A program made the translations under genes and the position numbers. Shown piece by piece: positions 1 to 6,234 of a DNA stretch of 8,178 nucleotides (position 1 is the stretch's first letter; every line of letters starts with the position of its first letter). The notes beneath the pieces were generated by a model. It saw nothing but the letters and a program-made list of their open reading frames with translations, was not told where the DNA came from and made no database searches. Source of the DNA: Limnoglobus sp. GTDB lineage: Bacteria; Planctomycetota; Planctomycetia; Gemmatales; Gemmataceae. The stretch covers positions 1-8,178 of the forward strand of contig JANXNT010001011.1 in the NCBI GenBank assembly GCA_025353985.1, written 5' to 3'.

Positions 1-106
1 GCGAATATAACATATTCATGTTTTATGGGGAAAAGTATCAAAAGGCAAAGTACTTTCCGTTTCAAAATGGTAACGACGATAACGACCGTTTTCGCAGTGT
101 ATGAAT

Positions 107-125
107 CAAATACCAAGGGTATTTG
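107..125. repeat. AT-rich perfect inverted repeat
   Basis: CAAATACC and GGTATTTG form a perfect 8-base-pair stem around a three-base AAG loop. It sits about 90 bases beyond the stop codon of the minus-strand propeller gene, directly next to a second hairpin. It could be part of a terminator or a protein-binding palindrome. No clear T-run follows on either strand, so the role is open. Confidence 0.4.
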
Positions 126-129
126 CCCG

Positions 130-148
130 CGCAGGCGAAAGACCTGCG
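130..148. repeat. GC-rich REP-like hairpin
   Basis: CGCAGG and CCTGCG form a 6-base-pair stem around a seven-base loop, followed by GCTACC. Read on the minus strand this is a GTAGCCGCAGGTC-type palindrome. From memory, similar palindromes are scattered between genes in planctomycete genomes, but only one copy lies in this window, so the repeat status is inferred. It lies downstream of the propeller gene and may help end or stabilise its transcript. Confidence 0.35.
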
Positions 149-191
149 GCTACCAGAATCAGACAAGAATCATCGCTTGAGCCGCAACCAT

Positions 192-210
192 CGTCATCGT
201 GCTGATGACG
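192..210 (-). terminator. Stem-loop right after the propeller gene stop
   Basis: CGTCATC and GATGACG form a perfect 7-base-pair stem with a five-base loop. On the minus strand it begins one base after the TAA of the propeller gene, so it would form at the end of that mRNA. The minus strand lacks a T-run after the stem, so a classic intrinsic terminator is doubtful. The plus strand does have TTTATTT after it, but no plus-strand gene leads into it. Confidence 0.35.
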
Positions 211-211
211 T

Positions 212-1441
212 TTATTTCCCGATGCAATACAGATGCGTCAGTGTTCGCACGTAGAGGTTGCCGCCCATGATCGCGGGGGAGGCCTTGCAGCCGGCGTTGA
301 GTTTGTTCGTGGCGATGGGCGTGTAGGTTTTGGTGGCGGCGATCACGAACGACTTGTCGCCTTCGCTGAAGAAATAGAGGTTGCCACCGGCGAGAACAGG
401 CGACGCGGAGAACTTGCCGTCGAGGCGTTCCTGCCAAAGTTTATCGCCGGTTTTGGCATCGAGACAGAAGACGATGCCGGTGTCGTTGACCATGAATAAC
501 AGGTCGCCGACGATCGTGGGCGAAGGTCGTGTTGGGGCGATTTTGTCGGCACGCCACGCGACGCCGGTCTTTGTGAGATCGCCCGTTTGCCCCGCACGCA
601 CGGCCAGTAATCCCGACGTGTGGCCCGTCGTCAGGTAGATCAGGCCGTGCGCCATCACGGGGCGACAGGCTTCGTTCATGCCGCCGTGAATGACGCGCCA
701 AAGCTCGTCGCCGGTGGCCGGATCGTAGCCGAGCGTGCCGACGGCGGCGGGCGTTACGAGTTGCGCTTTGCCATCGATTTCGAACACCGAAGCCGTCGCG
801 AACGCTTTCTTCAAATCGCCATCGTTGGGGTACGGCAACCCGCGATCTTTCTGCCAGACCGTCTTGCCAGTGACTTTGTTCAGGCACGCGGTGTACTGTT
901 TATCGTGGCCATCGAACAGTAGAAACAGCCAGTCTTTGTAAACAATCGGCGACGATGCGGGGCCGCGCCAGTGGTCGCACGGCAAATCGTCCCGCGACCA
1001 CAACACCTTGGCGCTCTGCGTGTCGATGCAAGCGGTGCCGCGCGATCCGAAGTGCGCGTAAATTTTCCCGTCGTCGATCACCGGCGTCGGCGAGGCATAG
1101 CTGTTGAACTGGCGAATATTCGGCGGGTTCTTGTCGCTGAACAGGTGCAAATCGTGGATAATTTTGCCCGTCTTGCGATCGAGGCAAACCGCGTAAAACT
1201 CTTTGCCGTCCTCACGTGCCGTCGTCACCCAGACTTGCTCGCCGACGACAATCGGCGACGACCAACCTTTATCGTGGACTGCCACCTTCCACTTCACGTT
1301 CTCGGTTTCCGACCACGTCACCGGTGCCGTTTTCGATTGCGAATGGCCATCGCCGTTCGGCCCACGGAACCCCGGCCAACTGTCGTCCGCGACGGCCACC
1401 GAACCGAGCATCAGCGTGAAAATGGCGAAACAGATGCGCAT
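212..1441 (-). CDS. Secreted PQQ-like beta-propeller repeat protein
   Basis: This 409-residue protein starts with a signal peptide (residues 1-18, ending in AVA before DDSW), so it is exported. The mature end carries WPGFRGPNGDG (from residue 22), a hallmark of planctomycete outer-membrane/PQQ-repeat proteins. The rest is made of repeated strands of the type SSPIVVGEQVWVTT, ASPTPVIDDGKIYAHFG, SPTIVGDLLFMVN and SASPVLAGGNLYFFSEG, each followed by a turn such as LDAKTGDKLW. About eight such units can be counted, giving an eight-bladed propeller of the PQQ_2/BamB fold. Such propellers usually act as scaffolds or binding proteins outside the cytoplasm; whether PQQ is bound cannot be seen, and no enzyme function should be assumed. 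The ATG start is backed by a GGGA seven bases upstream and by the signal peptide beginning there. It is a single gene with hairpins after its stop. Confidence 0.9.
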   Translation of the reverse strand: MRICFAIFTLMLGSVAVADDSWPGFRGPNGDGHSQSKTAPVTWSETENVKWKVAVHDKGWSSPIVVGEQVWVTTAREDGKEFYAVCLDRKTGKIIHDLHLFSDKNPPNIRQFNSYASPTPVIDDGKIYAHFGSRGTACIDTQSAKVLWSRDDLPCDHWRGPASSPIVYKDWLFLLFDGHDKQYTACLNKVTGKTVWQKDRGLPYPNDGDLKKAFATASVFEIDGKAQLVTPAAVGTLGYDPATGDELWRVIHGGMNEACRPVMAHGLIYLTTGHTSGLLAVRAGQTGDLTKTGVAWRADKIAPTRPSPTIVGDLLFMVNDTGIVFCLDAKTGDKLWQERLDGKFSASPVLAGGNLYFFSEGDKSFVIAATKTYTPIATNKLNAGCKASPAIMGGNLYVRTLTHLYCIGK

Positions 1442-1823
1442 GGCGAAATCCCAGCAGGAAAGTTTGGCAGGTTCGACAGCACGCAGTGTACCGTAAAATC
1501 GCGACGCTCGATAGCAGATCCGAGATGATCCTGCCTGGCTAGAATCTCGGGTAACAAGTCGTTCGCCAACGATACCAACAAGGTCACGAACTTTACTGAT
1601 CCCGACGACTGGAACTGATTGGCTACTTCGGTTCTTTGTTTCGCGTTTAAGTTGTCGGCCCGTGCTTCCCGCGCTTCAATCCGCCTTTTCTCCCGAACGC
1701 AGCCGGATCTTTCTGGTCGGGCGGTGGCGAGGCAACAGGCGGCTCGCCGTTGATGGCGTAAGCCGGCTTAAGCGTGGTTGAACGCGAATACGTTGGGGAT
1801 TGAGCATTCGTGGCTTGCTTAAG
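1442..1823. other. Intergenic stretch without an intact gene
   Basis: No intact gene is visible here. The first bases after 1441 must hold the leader and promoter of the propeller gene on the minus strand, but I see no convincing -35/-10 pair. On the plus strand 1529-1618 is open for 29 codons and ends in a peptide VTNFTDPDDWN before TGA. It has no start codon and I do not recognise it. On the minus strand there is a possible gene remnant, listed separately. The region may be decayed DNA at the edge of an inserted segment. Confidence 0.5.
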
Positions 1824-1852
1824 TTGTTTGGATTTTAAAAAAACACTATGAA
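1824..1852 (+). promoter_or_regulatory. Possible promoter of the Panacea gene
   Basis: TTGTTT (1824-1829) and TATGAA (1847-1852) are 17 bases apart, with an A-run in the spacer. The match to the sigma-70 consensus is modest. Transcription would begin near 1859, downstream of the ATG at 1856, which argues that the Panacea protein starts at a later ATG. Confidence 0.3.
1827..1834 (+). repeat. Left copy of an 8-base direct repeat
   Basis: TTTGGATT here is repeated at 3000-3007, so the two copies bracket the Panacea and membrane-protein genes. This could be a target-site duplication of an insertion. An 8-base match between two regions of this size can easily arise by chance. Confidence 0.15.
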
Positions 1853-1972
1853 TTCATGGCAATAGCAACAGAATCGCACTCTTTCGCTTTTTCTGACAAC
1901 GTGCCTCACATTTTTTCCTTGGGGTGTGGTATCCTCATGCACTACAATGCGGATAGTTCCGATGAGGGGTTA

Positions 1973-2476
1973 ATGACACACGACGCGCGAGCATTGGCGA
2001 ACCACTTCCTACAGCTGGCAAAGCTTGAGGCTAGGCCTCTCACGCACCTGCACATGCAGAAGATTCTGTACTTCGGACACGGGTACCACCTTGCGTACTA
2101 CGACGACCCGTTGTTCACTCAGACTGTCCAAGCTTGGAAACATGGACCGGTGATTCCGGAAGTGTATCGGGCATTCCGCGGGTTCGGGAAGTTTCCGATC
2201 ACGACACCCGCAGATACACACGATGAACGTTTTGAATGCACTCCATACCAGGCAGAATTAAGCCCAATCACCGCCCGTTATCTTGCGAGCGTGTGGGATT
2301 CCTATAAAGTCATCAGCCCGTACAAGCTTTCCGATATGTCTCATGCCCCAGATGGTCCATGGGCACAAGTATCTGCCGGGCAAGACCTCGACACGAATAG
2401 GGGCGTCCCGATACCCAAAACGATAATACGCGAATACTTCGTTCGGCTGGTGCAGAAGCGAGGCGGCGGTGGATAA
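1973..2476 (+). CDS. Panacea-domain (SocA/GepA-like) protein, putative antitoxin
   Basis: This 167-residue protein matches the Panacea (formerly DUF4065) pattern along its length. It has a helical start (ALANHFLQLAK), then HMQKILYFGHGYHLAYYD (residues 27-44), AWKHGPVIPEVYRAF (54-68) and near the end LSDMSHAPDGPWAQV (119-133). Panacea proteins include the Caulobacter SocA proteolytic adaptor, phage-associated GepA and the PanA antitoxins, which neutralise many unrelated toxins encoded next to them. The next gene begins 23 bases after the stop and is the obvious partner. The frame is open back to an ATG at 1856, but I chose 1973 because GAGGGG lies just upstream, the family's conserved part begins there and the likely transcription start lies near 1859. 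The ATG at 1937 is an alternative. The G-rich end codes for four glycines. Confidence 0.82.
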   Translation: MTHDARALANHFLQLAKLEARPLTHLHMQKILYFGHGYHLAYYDDPLFTQTVQAWKHGPVIPEVYRAFRGFGKFPITTPADTHDERFECTPYQAELSPITARYLASVWDSYKVISPYKLSDMSHAPDGPWAQVSAGQDLDTNRGVPIPKTIIREYFVRLVQKRGGGG

Positions 2477-2499
2477 CCCCTCGCGACACCGATCCGCCA

Positions 2500-2967
2500 T
2501 TGCCACTAAATCCGGTGCTGCCCGAACCAGCGCCGGTGCCAACCCAACCATCGAGCGAAGAATCTAGCGAAGAAGAAACAGCGCTCAGTGGGTCAGGCGA
2601 CCCGGAGTACCGAAAGAGCATTCGCGACAATGATATCGATCTAAAAAAGACGAATACAGAAACTGTAAAGCTGAAAAATAAGCTCATCTCTAATGAAAAT
2701 ACAAGGTTGGAGCTTGAGAACTGGAGACTTCGCCTTGATATCGGGCTGCGGATCCTAGCGTGCATTGGGATCCCATCGCTGTTATGTTGGTGGCTTGGTA
2801 GGGTAATCGGTGTTGTGGAAAAACAACAAGCAGTCACCATTGCAGACCCAGCCAAGTTATCGGATACGACGATGGTGGCACTTCTGGGAGCATCTTCCAT
2901 AACGGTGATCGGACTGCTGAGCATCGTAGTCCGCTATCTCTTCCGTGAGTCTAAGCCAAAAGAGTAG
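2500..2967 (+). CDS. Small two-helix membrane protein, candidate toxin/effector
   Basis: I do not recognise a named family. The 155 residues read as a proline-rich then acidic, disordered start (residues 2-30, with SSEESSEEE), a charged likely coiled coil (about 38-80), a first membrane helix (about 82-105, with CWWLG), a short loop, a second helix (about 123-146, ALLGASSITVIGLLSIVVRYLF) and a short charged tail. It follows the Panacea gene closely on the same strand, an arrangement in which Panacea antitoxins pair with toxins, including membrane-acting ones. A toxin role is therefore an inference from context. The TTG start is only the first usable one and has no Shine-Dalgarno site. The frame is open back to 2401 inside the Panacea gene, so the true start or a fusion is uncertain. 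Base use is AT-rich (17 of 60 G+C at 2641-2700), unlike the neighbours, which suggests transfer. Confidence 0.7.
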   Translation: MPLNPVLPEPAPVPTQPSSEESSEEETALSGSGDPEYRKSIRDNDIDLKKTNTETVKLKNKLISNENTRLELENWRLRLDIGLRILACIGIPSLLCWWLGRVIGVVEKQQAVTIADPAKLSDTTMVALLGASSITVIGLLSIVVRYLFRESKPKE

Positions 2968-2969
2968 AA

Positions 2970-3016
2970 ATATTGAATCGGGCTTATAATCATCAACACT
3001 TTGGATTCTCCAATAT
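2970..3016. terminator. Imperfect hairpin between convergent genes
   Basis: ATATTGAATC (2970-2979) can pair with GATT and CAATAT (3004-3007 and 3011-3016), with a three-base bulge and a 24-base loop. It lies just after the membrane-protein gene and beyond the minus-strand HicB gene, where a two-way terminator would be expected. The large loop, the bulge and the lack of a T-run make this weak. Confidence 0.2.
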
Positions 3017-3046
3017 CCGTTTGGCTTTCGTCGATGGCCAGATCAC
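2993..3046 (-). pseudogene. Possible stub of a HicA toxin gene
   Basis: A GTG overlaps the TGA stop of the HicB-like gene (GTGA at 3043-3046), the usual junction of two coupled genes. The frame gives 17 residues, MIWPSTKAKRILENPKC, then TGA. The PSTKAKRIL part resembles the beginning of HicA toxins of the type in which TKAKRVLxALLRIGW is followed by KRQxGSH. No GW, KRQ or GSH motif follows in any minus-strand frame before the facing membrane-protein gene. I infer that a HicA gene was cut off about ten codons in. The match is very short and may be chance. Confidence 0.3.
3000..3007 (+). repeat. Right copy of an 8-base direct repeat
   Basis: TTTGGATT matches 1827-1834. This copy lies where the HicA-like reading stops, which fits an insertion edge, but the repeat is short. 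Confidence 0.15.
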
Positions 3047-3252
3047 GATCGCACGGCGAAAAGGTCCGCCACTGCGTCCGGCACGTCCTCGCCGTGTTCG
3101 ATGCGCTCTGCGAGAACCTTCATCGCCAGCAACCGGGTTGCCGCCGCCGCTTCTTCGCGAGTCGGGCCGTACGCCATAACACTGGGCAAGTCCGATATGA
3201 TTCCGAACCAACGGCCATCGTCTTCTTGTTCCAGTTCGATTGCGAGTGACAT
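3043..3252 (-). CDS. HicB-family antitoxin-like protein, without an intact HicA
   Basis: This 69-residue protein has the compact HicB fold signature: EQEDDGRWFGIISDLPSVMAYG (split over residues 8-29), then TREEAAAATRLLAMKVLAERIEHGE. HicB proteins bind and block HicA, a small RNA-cutting toxin, and often repress their own operon. This is the short form with no added DNA-binding domain, as is common for HicB-like proteins in planctomycetes. The ATG is preceded by GGTG five bases upstream. The gene lies 33 bases after the metallophosphoesterase gene on the same strand and may also have its own promoter. No full HicA gene exists on either side, only a possible stub overlapping its stop codon, so it may be an orphan antitoxin or have another partner elsewhere. 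Confidence 0.82.
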   Translation of the reverse strand: MSLAIELEQEDDGRWFGIISDLPSVMAYGPTREEAAAATRLLAMKVLAERIEHGEDVPDAVADLFAVRS

Positions 3253-3284
3253 TGCTGCACCATATCTGTGGATGTAAAAACCAG

Positions 3285-3313
3285 ATTATACACCACTTTC
3301 GTTGTTGCGTAAC
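3285..3313 (-). promoter_or_regulatory. Possible promoter of the HicB-like gene
   Basis: A perfect TATAAT lies at 3285-3290 on the minus strand, with a poor -35 (GTTACG, 3308-3313) 17 bases upstream. Transcription would start about 25 bases before the HicB ATG. The -10 box overlaps the TAA stop of the metallophosphoesterase gene. Confidence 0.35.
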
Positions 3314-4413
3314 ACGATCCGTATCACTTGCGGGTTGCAGCGGATGCGGAGGGCTTCTTTGCCGCTGAGGCCGCGACCTACGACCATCTGCGTGCCGTTT
3401 TCGTCGAATGTGCCCATGTCGAAACGGCGACCGTAACGGCTCGGTACGAAGATCGAGCCGATGATCGGCAAGCGAATCTGCCCACCGTGAACGTGCCCGC
3501 ACAATATCAGATTAATGCCGTTCGCTTGCCCCCAATAGAAATTGTCCGGCGTGTGGCTAATGCACAAACGGAAGCGATCCCTCGGCACATCGCTCAGGTC
3601 CGGCGCGGGGCGGAACCACGGTCCCTCGTGGCCAACGACCACCGCTTCGACGCCGCGAATCGTCGCGATCATCGCCGAGTTCGAAACGATCGTGTAGCCC
3701 GCCTCGGTGAGTTCCGCACGTAGTCGGTCCGGTTCGTATTTCACGTCGTGATTGCCGAGAATCGCGAATTTCCCTTCCCTCGCTTTCAGTCGGCCGAGTA
3801 GCGGCACGATCCATTTTCGATGCGCATCGGTATCGAGATAATCCCCCGCCAGCGCGATGATGTCCGCCATCGGGTGCTTCTCGATCTCCTCGATCACACG
3901 CTGAAAATACGCCTCCGATGGCGTCCCGCAAAAGTGCCAATCGCTGAGCAGCAAGATCGAAAGCCCGTCCCACGCCGCCGAGAGTTTCGGTACGGCGAGT
4001 TCCATCTGCGTGAAATCGAGGCGGAAAATACCATTGAACGGCAGCCGCGCAATGTGTCGCCACTTGCCGTCGCCGAGTAATTTCGCACCGAGTTCCGGCC
4101 AGAAATCGAGCGTGCGAGTCTGCGCACCTAGCATGGAATAGGGCGGCAGACAGAAATAACGCCGTACCGTAATGAACGGGAAGACGACACCGCCGAGTAC
4201 CAGTATCGCGAAGAAGTATAACTCCCAAACGTCGCGTTCAAAAAACAGAATCGCCGGGAACGCGAGGATCCAGATGCCGGTGAAGTGCCGCCAGCTTTTC
4301 AGGAATCGCTTCGAGATCGGTCGGCCGTACAAGTGGTTGAGTAACGAGATCCAGAGGCAGGCATGGCCGACCCACGCGACGCCAAAAAGGATGGCGAGAC
4401 CGATGGAATTCAC
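3286..4413 (-). CDS. Membrane-anchored metallophosphoesterase (YaeI-like)
   Basis: The 375-residue protein begins with three predicted membrane helices (about 4-25, 45-60 and 64-84), followed by a calcineurin-like phosphoesterase domain from about 150. All metal-binding motifs are present: SDWH (Asp158, His160), AGDYLD (Asp191), GNHD (Asn221, His222), SHTPDN (His287) and CGHVHGGQ (His307, His309). This places it with two-metal phosphoesterases of the YaeI/YkuE group, whose members act on phospholipid or lipid A precursors; the substrate here cannot be read from sequence. The frame is open upstream to 4884, but that part only mirrors the preceding gene in another frame. The GTG at 4413 fits best, because it overlaps the preceding gene's TGA (GTGA, four bases) and opens directly into the first helix. 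Translation is therefore probably coupled to the sensor gene. Confidence 0.88.
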   Translation of the reverse strand: MNSIGLAILFGVAWVGHACLWISLLNHLYGRPISKRFLKSWRHFTGIWILAFPAILFFERDVWELYFFAILVLGGVVFPFITVRRYFCLPPYSMLGAQTRTLDFWPELGAKLLGDGKWRHIARLPFNGIFRLDFTQMELAVPKLSAAWDGLSILLLSDWHFCGTPSEAYFQRVIEEIEKHPMADIIALAGDYLDTDAHRKWIVPLLGRLKAREGKFAILGNHDVKYEPDRLRAELTEAGYTIVSNSAMIATIRGVEAVVVGHEGPWFRPAPDLSDVPRDRFRLCISHTPDNFYWGQANGINLILCGHVHGGQIRLPIIGSIFVPSRYGRRFDMGTFDENGTQMVVGRGLSGKEALRIRCNPQVIRIVLRNNESGV

Positions 4414-6104
4414 GAGTGTGTGGCAACGGTGATTGGCATCGCGGCTGGGGCCGGTGGCTGCGGTGCGGTGACGGCGGACACGACTTGATCCGGGCGAAAT
4501 GGCTTGAAAAGCACATGTTGCAGGCCGTCCATGCGGGCCTTCACGATGCTGTGCGTCGAGTCGTAACCGAAGCCCGTGGTGAGTGCCACACGCGCCAGTG
4601 GCATCGCCACGCGGAAGCGGCGAAACGCCTCGTACCCGCTCATGTCCGACGGGCGAATCTCCTGGAGTACGGCATCGTAAACGATGTCGTTTACCAGCGC
4701 CAAGCCTTCGTTCGCCGTCGCCGCCGTTTCCACTTCCGCACCCAACCGCCCGAGCAACAGGTGCGCTTGTTTGCGGAATCGCTCGTCCTGTTCGATGACG
4801 AGCACGCGCATCCCGGCGAGCGGGTTGGCATTCGCGCCGAGCACCGAATCGATCGTCAGATCGCGACCGACTTTCTGCACGCACTCTTTCACTTGTCGCG
4901 CGTTCGCCATGATCCGCCGCAGGTGCAGTGCCGCATCGGCATCGGCCGCATGAAGGCGTGCATACAACATCGCGGCACTCGCGAGAACCTCATCGACCGG
5001 CAGCGCGATCTCGCGATTCACCGCTTCGATCGATTGCGAAATCGTACACGATTGTTGTGCCGTCAGCAGGTCCAAGGTGTGTAGTGCGGCGGCGATTTCT
5101 TTGCTGAATAGCTCGGTAAATTGCAGGTCGTCGGTGCCGAAGCCGTTGGTGCGCGGGCTTTCGACATTGAGCGTACCGACGACTTCGTCGTTGTATTTTA
5201 GCGGAACAGTCAAGGAGCTTTTCGCACCTTTCGCACCGACGAGATAATACGGATCGCTTGCGGTATCCGGACACAAATAACTATCGCCGGTGAAGGCTAC
5301 GTGCCCCGTGACGCCGTTGCCATCGGGGCGCGCGAACAGCTTCCGCGTGGCGGCTTCGTCGGTCATGCCTTCTTGCAGTAGTGGCTTCAACTCGCCGCTA
5401 CGTTTGTCGAGCAAGCGAACTTCGATCGTCTCGTAACGCAGCAGATCGTGAACGTGCCGCCGGATGTTTTGCCGCAGTAACTCGACGCGCGTCGGCTCGT
5501 TCATCTCGGCGAGTTGGTCGGCATCGAGCGCCGCAAGTTCCTGTCCCGCGTGGTGCAATGCGTGCAATTTCTTTTGTTGTTCGACTTCCGCCGACACATT
5601 TTGCAAGATCGCAATCGACTGGAGAATCGTGCCATCAGCAGCGAACACGGGGCGAATGCGAACGTCCAGATACGAGAAGCTCGTCGTCTCGGTGCGATGC
5701 ACGCGAAACGCAACGGGCTTGCCTTCGGCGGCCATCTTCAGCGGCTCGGCATGGTCGGTTGCCACCGTAAGCGGGCCGAGCGCTTCGAGGAGTGTTTTGC
5801 CGACGGGGCTGATGTCGCACCATTTCCGCAGCACGACATTCGCCCACGTAACCGTGCCGTTGGCGTCGAGCGCGCCGATTCCTTGATCGACGTTGGCGAG
5901 GATCGTTTCATCGCGGCGGTAGCGGTCGATTAATTGCGAAGTGAGTGCGGCCGACGCGAACACGCCATCGTAATGGCCCGAGCGCAGTTGGTCCGCAGCA
6001 TCCGACGGGCCGGACGCCATCTTCAACTCGGTCGCGTTGGGGTCGATCCCCACTGGCGGCGTTGAACCGATCAGTAAATAGCGAATGCGGCGTTCCACAG
6101 GCAC
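4410..6104 (-). CDS. PAS-GAF-receiver signalling protein with degenerate phosphorylation sites
   Basis: This 564-residue cytoplasmic protein has, in order, a receiver-like start (about 6-60, with YDGVFAS where a phospho-Asp would be expected), a PAS domain (about 65-175), a GAF domain (about 205-345, ending in TVPLKYNDEVVGTLNVESPR) and a helical hairpin resembling a histidine-kinase dimerisation domain (about 355-415). A C-terminal receiver follows (about 432-546). The helix reads VNREIALPV where VSHEIRTPL is usual, so the phospho-His is Arg364, and no kinase ATPase domain follows. The C-terminal receiver keeps E438/D440, T510 and K534 but has Glu482 (LQEIRPSDMSG) in place of the phospho-Asp. 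It thus seems to sense a small ligand and signal without phosphorylation. The GTG start is the first possible; another GTG lies two codons on, with AGGTG before it. It has its own likely promoter and overlaps the phosphoesterase gene. Confidence 0.85.
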   Translation of the reverse strand: MPVERRIRYLLIGSTPPVGIDPNATELKMASGPSDAADQLRSGHYDGVFASAALTSQLIDRYRRDETILANVDQGIGALDANGTVTWANVVLRKWCDISPVGKTLLEALGPLTVATDHAEPLKMAAEGKPVAFRVHRTETTSFSYLDVRIRPVFAADGTILQSIAILQNVSAEVEQQKKLHALHHAGQELAALDADQLAEMNEPTRVELLRQNIRRHVHDLLRYETIEVRLLDKRSGELKPLLQEGMTDEAATRKLFARPDGNGVTGHVAFTGDSYLCPDTASDPYYLVGAKGAKSSLTVPLKYNDEVVGTLNVESPRTNGFGTDDLQFTELFSKEIAAALHTLDLLTAQQSCTISQSIEAVNREIALPVDEVLASAAMLYARLHAADADAALHLRRIMANARQVKECVQKVGRDLTIDSVLGANANPLAGMRVLVIEQDERFRKQAHLLLGRLGAEVETAATANEGLALVNDIVYDAVLQEIRPSDMSGYEAFRRFRVAMPLARVALTTGFGYDSTHSIVKARMDGLQHVLFKPFRPDQVVSAVTAPQPPAPAAMPITVATHS

Positions 6105-6136
6105 CTACAGTATGGGCGGCAGTTACCTCTACTCGA

Positions 6137-6166
6137 ATTATAAACAAAGCGGGACCGTCTGAACAA
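6137..6166 (-). promoter_or_regulatory. Sigma-70-like promoter for the signalling gene pair
   Basis: On the minus strand TTGTTC (6161-6166) and a perfect TATAAT (6137-6142) are separated by 18 bases. Transcription would start near 6130, about 25 bases before the GTG of the PAS-GAF gene. The rest of the 130-base gap up to the nitrate reductase genes shows no gene and no convincing terminator. Confidence 0.5.
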
Positions 6167-6234
6167 GAAAGCGTGCAACGAGTTTTGCATAGTATTGTAG
6201 GCATCGGCCCACGTGCGCCACCAACTACGCATCA

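Larger units (their letters stand above)
1647..1853 (-). pseudogene. Possible C-terminal remnant of a small basic protein
   Basis: This frame is open for 68 codons down to a TAA but has no ATG or GTG start, and its only TTG lies near the end. The second half has coding-like G/C-rich third positions and reads as a proline-rich stretch followed by DPAAFGRKGGLKRGKHG. That resembles the common short motif NPAAxALGRxGGLKGGKAR found near the C-terminus of small basic bacterial proteins. The family is not certain. If real, the gene has lost its front end, perhaps when the neighbouring plus-strand module arrived. It could also be chance open frame in GC-rich DNA. Confidence 0.22.

Noticed and set aside
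1856..1972. A 39-residue N-terminal extension of the Panacea protein from the ATG at 1856
   Set aside because: The likely transcription start near 1859 is downstream of this ATG, the extension has no family similarity, and the ATG at 1973 has GAGGGG upstream and fits the domain start.
2313..2924. A 203-codon minus-strand frame opposite the Panacea and membrane-protein genes
   Set aside because: It runs across two plus-strand genes, has no recognisable motif, and the plus-strand readings are convincing.
2993..3502. A 169-codon minus-strand frame through the HicB-like gene
   Set aside because: Most of it shadows the phosphoesterase and HicB genes in another frame. Only its last 17 codons, starting at the GTGA junction, are considered as a HicA stub.
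4414..4884. A 157-residue N-terminal extension of the metallophosphoesterase
   Set aside because: It lies wholly inside the PAS-GAF-receiver gene in another frame and is Arg-rich without a domain. The GTG at 4413 with the GTGA overlap explains the start better.
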